NCBI GenBank assembly: GCA_937949745.1
Contig: CALECM010000044.1
Coordinates: 1 to 34,575, forward strand
Direction: 5' to 3'
Origin: an uncultured Bacteroidales bacterium
Lineage (GTDB): Bacteria; Bacteroidota; Bacteroidia; Bacteroidales; WCHB1-69
Length of the DNA stretch: 34,575 nt
Part shown: in pieces, positions 1-10,143 of the stretch
How positions within the stretch are numbered: position 1 is the stretch's first letter
How the letters are laid out: each line of letters begins with the position of its first letter
Notes under the pieces: model-generated
The model's input: only the letters and a program-made list of their open reading frames with translations
The model's database searches: none
What the model was told of the DNA's origin: nothing
Program-made: the position numbers and the translations under genes

Positions 1-2680
1 ACCGTTACCGGAGGAAGCGCTCCGTATAAATATATCCTGAACGGGGAAGAAAAAATTCCTGAAAACGGAGTTATCAAAAACCTTAAACCGGGCGTATATG
101 TACTGGATGTGATAGATGATGACGAATGCCTGATCAGTAGCGGAGGAATCATGATTGAAGCAGGTAACGGAGGACTCGATGTTGCCGTAAGTGACGTATC
201 CGAAACCATATGCGGCGAAAGAAACGGTGCTTTTACTTTAACCGTGAACGGGATCGCTCCTTTCCAATACCAGATCGACGGTGGCGTGGTGAAGACCACA
301 AACAGCAATATCATAAAAATCGACAACCTGACGGCAGGAAGCCATATCTGGAAAGTGACCGATTCTACAGGTTGTTATGCCCAGGACCGGCAAATCATTA
401 ACAATACAGGATCAAATACCCTCGCTTTTACAGCTGAAGGAACCAATGCCCAGTGCGAAGGAACAACCGGAGGAACGATCACCATTACGGTAACGGGAGG
501 AACTCCATCCTATAAATATAGCCTGGATAATGGAAGAAACTGGGAAAATTTCGCTGTAAATGCCACCACGATTACCATACCTGAAATAGCGCAGGGAAGT
601 TATGATATCATAGTGATGGATGCCGACAATTGTACGTATGAATACAGAAATCTGATGATCAAAAGTGATTATACAGGTAATATCATAGCGGGGACGATCA
701 AAATAAACAGTCAGCCCGGTTGCGATGAACCTACGGGAAGTATCGAATTAAGCGTAACGGGCGGAAGCGGAAGCTATCAATATGTACTTAACGATAGTAC
801 GGTATACAGAAATTTCCCGGCCGACGGCATCATCAGGAACCTGGGTGCGGGAACTTACCGGGTTACCGTACGCGACTCCGTGGCACCGGCTTGCGGGAAT
901 GCAGTCAGTGAAGCCATTACGCTGAAGGCGCTGGACAGCGACATGAATATCAATATTACCATCAATAATGCGACTGCCTGCGGAGAAGAAGACGGTTCAT
1001 TGGAAGTAACCGTTACCGGAGGAAGCGCTCCGTATAAATATATCCTGAACGGGGAAGAAAAAACTCCCGTTGCAGGAATAATCGACCAGCTTAAACCGGG
1101 CGTATATGTACTGGATGTGATAGATGACGATCAATGCCTGATCAGTAGCGGAGAAATCATGATCGAAGCAGGTAACGGAGGACTCGATGTTGCCGTAAGC
1201 GACGTATCCGAAACCATATGCGGCGAAAGAAACGGTACTTTTACGTTAACCGTCAACGGAACCGCTCCTTTCCAATACCAGATCGACGGTGGCGTGGTGA
1301 AGACTACAAACAGCCACATCATAAAAATTGACAACCTGACGGCAGGAAGCCATACCTGGAAAGTAACCGATTCCACAGGTTGCTATGCACAGGACCGGCA
1401 AATCATTAACAATACAGGAAGTAATAACCTGGCTTTTACGGCTAAAGGAACCGATGCCCAGTGCGAAGGAACTACCGGAGGGACGATAACCATTACGGTA
1501 ACGGGAGGAACTCCATCCTATAAATATAGTCTGGATAACGGACAAAATTGGGAAAATTTCGCTGTAAATGCAACTACGGTCACTATACCTGAAATAGCGC
1601 AGGGAAGTTATGATATCATAGTGATGGATGCCGATAATTGCACATACGAATACCGGAACCTGGTGATTAAAAGTGACTATACCGGTAGTATCATGACCGG
1701 AACAATTAAAGTGAAGGATCAGCCTGAGTGCGGTGAATTTACGGGAAGTATCGAATTGGCCGTAACAGGCGGCAGCGGGAAGTACGAATATGTGCTCAAC
1801 GACAGTACTGTATACAGAAGTTTCCCGGCTGACGGCATTATCAGGAACCTGGGTGCGGGAACCTACCGGGTGACCATACGTGATTCTGTCGCTCCGGCTT
1901 GCGGAAGCGCTATTAGTGAGGCAATTACTTTGCAATCGCTCAATAGCGATATGCACCTGGATATTACGACTGAAAATGCTTCCGAATGTGGAGTTGAAGA
2001 TGGCTCTTTAACCGTATATGTTACAGGAGGAAAAGAACCGTATAAATATATTCTCAACGGGGAAGAAAAGACACCTGTTGCAGGAGTGATCGACAATCTT
2101 AAACCGGGACTATATGTATTGGATGTGATAGATGACGACGACTGTGTTGCCAGCAGCGGGGAATTCATCATTCATGCGAATAACGGAGGATTAAATGCCT
2201 ATGTAGATAATGTTGTCCATACCGAATGCGGTGAAACCTCGGGTTCATTTACCCTACATGTCGACGGAACTCCTCCCTACCAATACCAGATTGACGGCGG
2301 CGTAATGAGAATAGCTACCGGCAATACTATCATCATCAATAACCTTTCCGCAGGAAATCATTCATGGAGAATTATTGACGCAACAGGATGTTATGCAACA
2401 GACCGGCAAATTATCAATAATATCGGAGATAATACCCTGTCTTTTACCGCTACGGTTACGAACATACAATGTGACGGAACACCCGGAAGCATCACGCTTC
2501 ACGTTAACGGCGGAGTCCCGGATTTCAAATATTGCATTGACGGGCGGAATTGGATAGATTTTCCGGCAGGTGAGGATACTTTTACCATAACCGGTGTCGC
2601 ACAGGGCAGCTACAGCATAATCGTTAAAGACGCTGAAGACTGTACTTTTGAAGATACTAAAATCGTAGTGGAACAGGAAA
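1..2680 (+). repeat. Higher-order tandem repeat, 1008-bp period (336 codons), about 2.7 copies
   Basis: The stretch starting at base 1 recurs at 1009 (the first 55 bases are identical) and, diverged, at 2017. The GGVV/GGVM site also recurs in register at 286, 1294 and 2302. Each unit holds four non-identical SprB-like modules of about 84 residues. Copies 1 and 2 are nearly identical in DNA, while copy 3 is clearly diverged and stops after about three modules. More copies probably lie upstream of the window. Confidence 0.9.
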
Positions 2681-4299
2681 GAAAAATCACCTCTCCCGTT
2701 GCCACGACACCCCAAACTTTCTGCGATGGCGCTACTGTGGCAAATCTGGAAGCCAACGGTATTAATATAAAATGGTACCTCACACCTAACGGCGGTATCG
2801 CTTTGGATCCGGCTACGGCATTAATTGACGGAACGGTTTATTATGCTACCCAAAGTACCGGTGTTTGCGAAAGTGCGACAAGAACCGCTGTTAAAGTATT
2901 CATCGATGACAATGTGGTGGTAGACGCGCCGCGTATAACCAGTCCGCAAAATTTCTGCGGATCCGCTACAATCGCGGATATCCTGCTACCGAATGCTTAT
3001 GATAATATTATATGGTATGACGCTCCGATGTACGGAAACCAATTACCTTTGACAACACCTTTGGTAAACGGAAATTCCTACTACGCCGCTAAAAGCGCAG
3101 GCGGTAGTTGTATCAGTATATTACGGACCGAAGTAGAAATAACCATTACCGATGTATTACCATCCGCTCCCGTTATCACCAGTCCTCAACATTTTTGTCC
3201 TGGAGCAACCATAGCAAATATCGCGGTTCCCAATACCCACATTATTTGGTATACTGCTGCTTCCGGAGGTAATCCGCTTCCGGCAGGAACCGTACTGGTT
3301 GAAGGTACTTATTATGCCGCGCAGAGAACTGGTGAATGCGAAAGCGACACCAGGACTCCGGTATCTATTATATTGGATGCGCCCCCCGCTCCTATTGCAC
3401 CTCCGAATCAGGCGGTTTGTAACCAAAACAACACTTTGGCGGATCTTATGATCACAGGTGGGGGTATCGTATGGTATGCATCGGAAACCAGCACTACGCC
3501 TCTTCCGTTAAACACTCCTCTGGCAGAGAATACAACCTATTATGCCGCCCAAACTTCGGCAGGTTGTTCAGGAGCGCGGACGGCTGTGACCATAACATTT
3601 AATTGCCATACCGTAATGGGCACCGTTTTCCCGTTTGTCAACGAAAGTGATCCGGATTTTAACAATCTGTTCCCGGTAACCGTAAAATTATACAATGTTC
3701 CCCCGGCAGACGGAGGTGATCCTATTGACTATCTCCTGAGCAGCATACCTGTACATACTGTCCGTGCCAAAAATTACGACGGGACAATATTCGTACCCGG
3801 AACGCCCAAAAATCCGGGCAGCATCAATGTGCAGACCAATCCCGGATTACCGATAGACTGGACTCAAATCGGTAAAACACAGGGAGCAGTGGACAACACT
3901 CCTCTTACGGGATTAGGTGATCTCCCGAACTCTCCTATCGGTTTATATGTGTTCGAAAATGTTGCGGAAGGAGATTATATCATCGAGATCAGGCGTAAGG
4001 GATTCATTGTAAGATGGGGTAAAATTACCATCAACAGCGACGGTTCCCTTGGACACAGGGAAATATTACCCGGAGACGTGGATGATAACCACGAAGTAAA
4101 CTTATTTGACGTATCTAAACTTAATACGAAATCTTCGATGATCGGTACCGAGCAGGATAATCCGAAATACGATCCCGGATTTGATTTTAACGGAGACGGA
4201 ATCATTGATTTTCTCCGCGATAATTCAATCATCATGTCCAATATAGGAGCCAGTATCGAAATCTATCAGGAAACCATGGATTGGTTGCAACTCTATTAA
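1..4299 (+). CDS. SprB-repeat / Ig_7 adhesin with C-terminal dockerin-like domain (5' partial)
   Basis: The reading frame is open from base 1, so the start lies upstream of the window; about 1432 residues are visible. Positions 1-2680 encode tandem SprB-like beta modules of about 84 residues, each with a TVTGG or LTVNG strand, a P-Y/F-x-Y turn and paired cysteines. Positions about 2690-3600 encode four Ig_7-like repeats (FC...A...L, then WY, then YYA.Q, then CES..RT). A further beta domain follows (about 3613-4060). The end carries two dockerin-like calcium loops, GDVDDNHEVNLFD at about 4072 and FDFNGDGIIDFLRD at about 4180. No YPNP-type T9SS sorting domain is visible at the C-terminus, which is odd for a protein of this kind. 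It lies 25 bp upstream of the next adhesin, so the two are probably co-transcribed. Surface location and adhesive role are inferred from the repeat families; the ligand is unknown. Confidence 0.85.
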   Translation, partial: TVTGGSAPYKYILNGEEKIPENGVIKNLKPGVYVLDVIDDDECLISSGGIMIEAGNGGLDVAVSDVSETICGERNGAFTLTVNGIAPFQYQIDGGVVKTTNSNIIKIDNLTAGSHIWKVTDSTGCYAQDRQIINNTGSNTLAFTAEGTNAQCEGTTGGTITITVTGGTPSYKYSLDNGRNWENFAVNATTITIPEIAQGSYDIIVMDADNCTYEYRNLMIKSDYTGNIIAGTIKINSQPGCDEPTGSIELSVTGGSGSYQYVLNDSTVYRNFPADGIIRNLGAGTYRVTVRDSVAPACGNAVSEAITLKALDSDMNINITINNATACGEEDGSLEVTVTGGSAPYKYILNGEEKTPVAGIIDQLKPGVYVLDVIDDDQCLISSGEIMIEAGNGGLDVAVSDVSETICGERNGTFTLTVNGTAPFQYQIDGGVVKTTNSHIIKIDNLTAGSHTWKVTDSTGCYAQDRQIINNTGSNNLAFTAKGTDAQCEGTTGGTITITVTGGTPSYKYSLDNGQNWENFAVNATTVTIPEIAQGSYDIIVMDADNCTYEYRNLVIKSDYTGSIMTGTIKVKDQPECGEFTGSIELAVTGGSGKYEYVLNDSTVYRSFPADGIIRNLGAGTYRVTIRDSVAPACGSAISEAITLQSLNSDMHLDITTENASECGVEDGSLTVYVTGGKEPYKYILNGEEKTPVAGVIDNLKPGLYVLDVIDDDDCVASSGEFIIHANNGGLNAYVDNVVHTECGETSGSFTLHVDGTPPYQYQIDGGVMRIATGNTIIINNLSAGNHSWRIIDATGCYATDRQIINNIGDNTLSFTATVTNIQCDGTPGSITLHVNGGVPDFKYCIDGRNWIDFPAGEDTFTITGVAQGSYSIIVKDAEDCTFEDTKIVVEQERKITSPVATTPQTFCDGATVANLEANGINIKWYLTPNGGIALDPATALIDGTVYYATQSTGVCESATRTAVKVFIDDNVVVDAPRITSPQNFCGSATIADILLPNAYDNIIWYDAPMYGNQLPLTTPLVNGNSYYAAKSAGGSCISILRTEVEITITDVLPSAPVITSPQHFCPGATIANIAVPNTHIIWYTAASGGNPLPAGTVLVEGTYYAAQRTGECESDTRTPVSIILDAPPAPIAPPNQAVCNQNNTLADLMITGGGIVWYASETSTTPLPLNTPLAENTTYYAAQTSAGCSGARTAVTITFNCHTVMGTVFPFVNESDPDFNNLFPVTVKLYNVPPADGGDPIDYLLSSIPVHTVRAKNYDGTIFVPGTPKNPGSINVQTNPGLPIDWTQIGKTQGAVDNTPLTGLGDLPNSPIGLYVFENVAEGDYIIEIRRKGFIVRWGKITINSDGSLGHREILPGDVDDNHEVNLFDVSKLNTKSSMIGTEQDNPKYDPGFDFNGDGIIDFLRDNSIIMSNIGASIEIYQETMDWLQLY

Positions 4300-4324
4300 G
4301 AAACAGTAAAGCTAAAAATATACG

Positions 4325-7300
4325 ATGATGAAAATAAAATATTTTAGATTATCTATGGTAAAAGGAATAAGCCTCGTATTAATAGGGGTTTTATTCCACC
4401 TGGTTCCCTTCGTTGCGACAGCACAAACCATTTATTACGGTGCCCAGGGCGAAGTTATAGGAAGCTCTGATTCCCGTATGGCGGTGACTATCATCGAAAC
4501 GGAAAACCACGTAACTCTGCAGGTCATGGCGATCGGTGAGATCCTGGCAGACGGATACGGATTTGAGCTGGTTTACCAGCCTGACGCATTGGTTCTAACG
4601 GATCATACCTTTGCCCGTGATATACCTATCGGCCTTAATCCTTCCGACTTAGGATCGCCGGTAATACAGATGGACAGTGCTTTTTTAGCAACCAATCCCA
4701 CTTTCTCCACACAGGTTATGAACCATAAAATCATTCCGGCCGGACCGGCTGCAGGAATGAGGTCATTAAATACGGCTATCGGAACATCCAATACCTCTTC
4801 CTCAAGAGTAATCCGGGTACCGGCAGGAAAAATGATCCCCGTTTATTCCGTTTTCTTCCGGAAAAAAATTACTGGAGAACCGTTAAAAACTTCGGATATT
4901 GGTTATCATAATAACCAGAACATTCCAAGATCTTTTTCTTCATGGAGTTATCGGGGAGTTTTCGTAACTTTCGCACCGGGGGGAGCTTCTGAAAAATACT
5001 ATCACAACCAGGACCTTTTTTCATATCGTTCCCCGTCTTCTGTTACGACTCTTTTGCCTGCGACAATCGGATCCGATACGGTGGACCTTAAGGGGAATAT
5101 TACCAGGGGAACATTTTCCCCGGCTTCCGATATAGTGGTAAGCGGACGTAATTCCGCAACCCAAACAGGGAAGCTGGATTTTGACTCTGTCGCGTATCGT
5201 GGCTTTATATACAGTAAAGAAGATGTGAACATGACCGTAAAAGGGATCTCCGATCAACTCAATATTAACGATACGGATTATAATTTCCCGAGCAGTCCGG
5301 AAATCTCAGCCGGTATTTTTGACCGTGCCGGTAAAACATTTTATATTGTATGGAACGCGAACACAACTCCGGACAGGACATCCGATTATGTGGAAACCAT
5401 AAGAAATCTTGAAGATAGTACCCGGTATTATGCCTGGTCGGTTATGCAATATGCGTTTCAAACCTCTGATCCTTACATCCTGGTCGGGGATAAAACTGAA
5501 TTTACTACCAAGGCCGCCTGTCAACAGCCGGCACAACCTATAGCCATAAGCGAACAGGTGTTTTGTGAAAACGCTCTGGTCAGTGATCTGGTCGCTTTTG
5601 TAGGACCCAACAGCAGCCTGCTATGGTATAATTCACTCAATGTATTGCTTGATCCGTCCACACCTTTGGTTGATGGGCAGACTTATTACGCAAAGGCCGT
5701 TGAGGACGGGTGCGAAAGTAATGCCACGGCGGTTACGGTGCACCTGGAAAGCGGTCTGTCCGCTCCCTTCGCCTCAAGTCCGCAATTATTTTGCGAAGGA
5801 TCACAAGTATCAGACTTAATGGCTATCGGTACGGCAATAAGATGGTATGATGCACCGGTTAACGGCAACTTATTGGCTGAAAACGAAATCTTAATAGACG
5901 GTCGTATTTATTACGCAGCGCAACATTCGGCAATATGTGAAAGTCAGAACCGTACGGCGGTAAAAGTCATCATTACCGATGAATATGAGATACCCGCCCC
6001 CGATATCGCTTCACCGCAAACGCTCTGCCATAATGCTACGCTTGCGGATATAGGCACTGACGGAAGCAACATCGCATGGTATGACGAAATCGGTACGGCT
6101 TTACCTCCGAATACTTTTGTGGTCAACGGTACGACCTATTATGCCGCTACCCGCGCCGGTACCTGCGAAAGTACGGAAAGGACCGCTGTGTTAATATATA
6201 TATCCGATAACATTAATGCACCGGTAATTACATCTCCACAAGTATTCTGTCAAGGAGCCATGTTGAGCAATATAGTGGTTCCCAACAACCAGATTATATG
6301 GTATGCGACACCTACAGGAAACACGCCGCTATCTCATGCCACTTTATTGGCGCCGGTAACATATTATGCGGCCCAACGGGCAGGCGTATGTGAAAGTACG
6401 ACACGCACACCCGTTCAGATCCAATTCGGCACTCCGGAAGGACCTGTGGCCCCTTCTCCCCAAAGTTTCTGCGGAGAAAATATTACTCTTGCCGATTTGC
6501 ATATCACCGGAAGCGGGATCACCTGGTATGATGCCCCGACAAATGGCAATATACTTTCTTCTTCTACGGCATTGACTACGATACCGACCATATATTATGC
6601 GGTAAACCGTACCGGAGATTGTGAAAGTAAACGTACGGCTATCGAAGCCCATTACAATATACCTCCCGGTTCACCTGTTGTGACGGACGATATTTATGCC
6701 TGCGAGGATGCGTTAACCTTTGATTTAACCCAGGTCGTGACGGAAGAACCGAATTTAAATTACATTTATTATAGTGACATGGGAATTACTGAAATAACCC
6801 ATCCCGAATCACTATCGCTTCCGGCACAATATACCGTATATTATGTAAAAGCCGTAAATCCGGTTACCGGTTGTACCAGCGGACTTACTCCAATCAATGT
6901 ATATCTGAGCACGCCTCCTGTGGTAGGAGTAATACCTGCCGGAGCATACACCATTGTAGGTTCTTCCGTTACCGTGATCATTACGGATAATAATACCAAT
7001 ATGAATCCAGGGGCCAAAACTATTCTCGTCAGAGATCCGGCTATTGTGGATGCAGTTCTGGTAAATTATGAATTACGGGTGACCGGAAAACGGGTTGGCA
7101 ACACTGAGATCGTTTACACTTCCGTTAATGAACACGGTTGTGAGACCGTAGTTGTCATTCCCGCGCAGGTAGGAGGGCTACCTACCGGTATTATAACAGG
7201 AAAAGATATTGTAAAATGTAATGTTCCGGGCGGCGGAGATACGGAATTGGTGCAATTATCCTACATTATGGGCGGCGAGGCACCCTGGACCGTGACCATC

Positions 7301-10117
7301 AGTGACGACATGGGAACTTTCTCCATAGATACCGTCATCACTTCACTGGAATTATTACCGGTAAATATTGCTGTGGAAATCCCCGAAAATTTATCCCGGG
7401 TACCTCAATATACCACTTACACAATTTCTAATATTGTCGACGCGACCGGTGCAAGCAAACAAACCCATTACGGGGCTGTAAGGATCGGAACAAATCCGAC
7501 ACCGCAGATCTTTACCGTAGCCAATAAGGAACAGATCGTATGTGCGGGTGAAACTACCCTGCCTGTTTCTTTCGACGGAGTAGCGACATTATACAGATGG
7601 AGCGTGGACCGGAATATCGGTCTGACCAATTATTCCAGCGATGTAATTCCTTCTTTTACGGCAGTGAATGAGAACTCACAACCGGTAACGGCGCATATCG
7701 TAATAACTCCGGAATATTGGTATAATGGGGTAGTTTGTATCGGCAATACCGACACGGCAACCGTAACGGTGTATCCTACTCTTACCGCAGATTTTAGTGT
7801 ACACGTAAGCGGACCCGGCACGATCCAGTTTATGGATGAGTCTTCGGATAATGCTATAAGCTGGAGCTGGAACTTCGGTGACGGATCTCCCGCAAGTCAT
7901 GTGCAAAATCCCGAACATACCTACGGTTTATCCGGAACATATCTGGTTACCCTGAAAGTTACTTCCGCCGACGGTTGTGAAGTAGTGGTAAGCCGCCCGA
8001 TCGCGATCAGCACGGTTACCGATCTGGAAGCCAGGTTCAGCATCAATGAAAATGTACAATGTCTTGCGGAAAATGAATTCATCTTCCGCGATTTAAGCCG
8101 TATTACCACATCTGGCTATGCCATAAGTTCATGGTACTGGGATTTTGACGACGGGACTACGGCCACCACGCAACATCCGATCCATACTTATACGCAACCG
8201 GGAACTTACAACGTAACACTATGGGTTACCGAAACCCCCGGCGGCACGCAATCCAATATTACCCAGACCGTAAAAGTACTGGACAAACCCCGTATTACGG
8301 ACAGGCCTGTTAATGCAGTATGTGAAGGTGATTATTTACAGGTGATGATACCGGATATTACTTGGAACGGTAATGCGCCGGTTGAAGGGACCTGGTTACT
8401 CGAGGGTTTCGTCTTTAATCCCGTTACACAGCCGATAAGGATATCAGATAACGGTAAATTACTGCAATATAGTCTCAATACCCTTTGCGGCGTAAGTATT
8501 AGTAATGGTGAATATATTACCGTGAATGCCAAACCGGTAATGGGTAACATCTCCAATGTTATCTATTGCGCGGATGAAAAAGTTCCTGCTCAATCGCTGG
8601 GCGATGAACCGGGAATTACTTATTATTGGGTACAAAGCGGCGACAATATCGGTTTACCGGTATCTTCGGGAACAGATTCTATTCCTGCTTTTACCACAGT
8701 AAACAATACTTCTAATCCGTTAACTGCTTTTATTGACGTAACGCCCGTCAGCGGAACCTGTCAGGGAAATACTGTTCGTTTCAACATCACGGTATATCCT
8801 AAACTGGTCATGACCAGCGCCAGGGATATGGGACAGATGTGTTCCAATACGAATTTCAATTATACGGCTACAAGCAACCTGCCCAACACCGGTTTCACCT
8901 GGTTCAGGCCGGGAGTCGGAGGTATAAACAATGGAAATGAAAATCACGGAACCGGCGCGAATATCACCGAATTATTACAAAATAGCACCGATTCGACGAT
9001 TAAAGTAAAATATATTATTGAGTTGACGGACGGGAATTGCAATACCAGGGATACGGTAATTATCCGGGTAAATCCCGCACCTGAGATCACCATCGATGCG
9101 GCTGTATACGCATGTCAGGAAGAATCGGAAGCGGTTTTAAATCTCACTACCGGTTTTATTCCCGGAGAAGCGGAATTGAGATACAGCATCGAATTCAGCG
9201 AAAGTGCGCTTTTAGCCGGCTTTGTAAACGTGAATAATATTCTCCTGAGCGGCGACCAGATCGGGATTTCATTACCGGAAAATCTGATCGTACAAAATTA
9301 CAGCGCTACCCTCCGTATAAATATGACAGGAGTTTGCGAAAACACTTATGTTTATCCGTTTGTAATCCATATTAACGGCAAAGCACAAATCGACGGACAA
9401 CCTCAATCTGTTGAAGTATGTAACTCCGACGGTTTTACCTTATCCGTATCGGCAACAGGTAACAACCTGACTTACCAGTGGTACAGGAATGGCGATCTCA
9501 TTACGGGAGCCACTTCCGCTACATATTCCGTAACGGAAAGCGACGAAAATTCCTATGGAAATTATTACGTGATCATAACCAATGAATGCGGTACGGTAAC
9601 AAGTGAAACCGCGGAAGTGAACAAAAGCGATCTGCACCTGCTCACCAAATGGAATGATGTAATTTTCATCTCCAATAATCCGGAGCAATTTACTGCTTAC
9701 CAATGGTATAAAAACGGAAGGCCTGTTTCCGTGAACGGCAACTACCAGTCTTACGTGGAAAACGGCGGTCTCGACGGCACCTATTCTGTGCTGGTAACGT
9801 ATGCCGACGGTTCACAGGCGATGAGTTGTCCTTACACCGCGCAATCTTCCGGCAACCGGAACCGCGAGGTAACGGTTTATCCCAACCCCGCTTCCAAAGA
9901 CCAGGAATTCATTGTGGATGTAAGCCGCTTTATTGAAGCGGACGAAGTAGGAAATACCCGGTTGGAGATATTCGATATGACGGGAAGATCCGTATTGAGG
10001 TTGACTATGGAATCCGTAAAACAAAAAGTAAGGATCAGTACCTGGGGAACCTATATGGTCCGTGTCACTACGGCGCAAGGTGAAATGGTAACCATGAAAG
10101 TGATCATAGCTAATTAA
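4325..10117 (+). CDS. T9SS-secreted multidomain adhesin (cohesin-like, Ig_7, PKD, Ig, type-A sorting domain)
   Basis: This 1930-residue protein is predicted to be exported by Sec and then displayed by the type IX secretion system. An N-terminal signal peptide (about residues 1-34) ends near VATAQ. Residues about 35-200 resemble a cohesin-type beta-sandwich (GYGFELVYQPDALVL, later IPVYSVFFRKK); this assignment is tentative. Residues about 240-395 look FnIII-like. Five Ig_7-like repeats follow (about 397-778), with FC, WY, YYA and CES/RT signatures as in the upstream protein. Two PKD domains lie at about 1151-1320 (WNFGDGSPASHVQNPEHTY, WYWDFDDGT) and an Ig domain at about 1688-1766 (YQWYRNG). 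The C-terminus (about 1848-1930) is a type-A sorting domain, with VTVYPNPAS, LEIFDMTGR, GTYMVRV and a final MKVIIAN. ATG at 4325 or 4328 can serve as start. It may act as the anchor for the upstream dockerin-bearing protein; that is inference. Confidence 0.88.
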   Translation: MMKIKYFRLSMVKGISLVLIGVLFHLVPFVATAQTIYYGAQGEVIGSSDSRMAVTIIETENHVTLQVMAIGEILADGYGFELVYQPDALVLTDHTFARDIPIGLNPSDLGSPVIQMDSAFLATNPTFSTQVMNHKIIPAGPAAGMRSLNTAIGTSNTSSSRVIRVPAGKMIPVYSVFFRKKITGEPLKTSDIGYHNNQNIPRSFSSWSYRGVFVTFAPGGASEKYYHNQDLFSYRSPSSVTTLLPATIGSDTVDLKGNITRGTFSPASDIVVSGRNSATQTGKLDFDSVAYRGFIYSKEDVNMTVKGISDQLNINDTDYNFPSSPEISAGIFDRAGKTFYIVWNANTTPDRTSDYVETIRNLEDSTRYYAWSVMQYAFQTSDPYILVGDKTEFTTKAACQQPAQPIAISEQVFCENALVSDLVAFVGPNSSLLWYNSLNVLLDPSTPLVDGQTYYAKAVEDGCESNATAVTVHLESGLSAPFASSPQLFCEGSQVSDLMAIGTAIRWYDAPVNGNLLAENEILIDGRIYYAAQHSAICESQNRTAVKVIITDEYEIPAPDIASPQTLCHNATLADIGTDGSNIAWYDEIGTALPPNTFVVNGTTYYAATRAGTCESTERTAVLIYISDNINAPVITSPQVFCQGAMLSNIVVPNNQIIWYATPTGNTPLSHATLLAPVTYYAAQRAGVCESTTRTPVQIQFGTPEGPVAPSPQSFCGENITLADLHITGSGITWYDAPTNGNILSSSTALTTIPTIYYAVNRTGDCESKRTAIEAHYNIPPGSPVVTDDIYACEDALTFDLTQVVTEEPNLNYIYYSDMGITEITHPESLSLPAQYTVYYVKAVNPVTGCTSGLTPINVYLSTPPVVGVIPAGAYTIVGSSVTVIITDNNTNMNPGAKTILVRDPAIVDAVLVNYELRVTGKRVGNTEIVYTSVNEHGCETVVVIPAQVGGLPTGIITGKDIVKCNVPGGGDTELVQLSYIMGGEAPWTVTISDDMGTFSIDTVITSLELLPVNIAVEIPENLSRVPQYTTYTISNIVDATGASKQTHYGAVRIGTNPTPQIFTVANKEQIVCAGETTLPVSFDGVATLYRWSVDRNIGLTNYSSDVIPSFTAVNENSQPVTAHIVITPEYWYNGVVCIGNTDTATVTVYPTLTADFSVHVSGPGTIQFMDESSDNAISWSWNFGDGSPASHVQNPEHTYGLSGTYLVTLKVTSADGCEVVVSRPIAISTVTDLEARFSINENVQCLAENEFIFRDLSRITTSGYAISSWYWDFDDGTTATTQHPIHTYTQPGTYNVTLWVTETPGGTQSNITQTVKVLDKPRITDRPVNAVCEGDYLQVMIPDITWNGNAPVEGTWLLEGFVFNPVTQPIRISDNGKLLQYSLNTLCGVSISNGEYITVNAKPVMGNISNVIYCADEKVPAQSLGDEPGITYYWVQSGDNIGLPVSSGTDSIPAFTTVNNTSNPLTAFIDVTPVSGTCQGNTVRFNITVYPKLVMTSARDMGQMCSNTNFNYTATSNLPNTGFTWFRPGVGGINNGNENHGTGANITELLQNSTDSTIKVKYIIELTDGNCNTRDTVIIRVNPAPEITIDAAVYACQEESEAVLNLTTGFIPGEAELRYSIEFSESALLAGFVNVNNILLSGDQIGISLPENLIVQNYSATLRINMTGVCENTYVYPFVIHINGKAQIDGQPQSVEVCNSDGFTLSVSATGNNLTYQWYRNGDLITGATSATYSVTESDENSYGNYYVIITNECGTVTSETAEVNKSDLHLLTKWNDVIFISNNPEQFTAYQWYKNGRPVSVNGNYQSYVENGGLDGTYSVLVTYADGSQAMSCPYTAQSSGNRNREVTVYPNPASKDQEFIVDVSRFIEADEVGNTRLEIFDMTGRSVLRLTMESVKQKVRISTWGTYMVRVTTAQGEMVTMKVIIAN

Positions 10118-10143
10118 TAATGATAAATCAGGAAAATAAAATG

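Noticed and set aside
1246..1956. 236-codon open frame on the minus strand
   Set aside because: It runs antisense through the SprB repeats and has the low-complexity, Arg/Ser/Ile-rich look of a shadow; other repeat copies do not preserve it intact.
1..2680. CRISPR or phage-type repeat array
   Set aside because: The repeats are long, contiguous, in frame and protein-coding; there are no short identical repeats with unique spacers.
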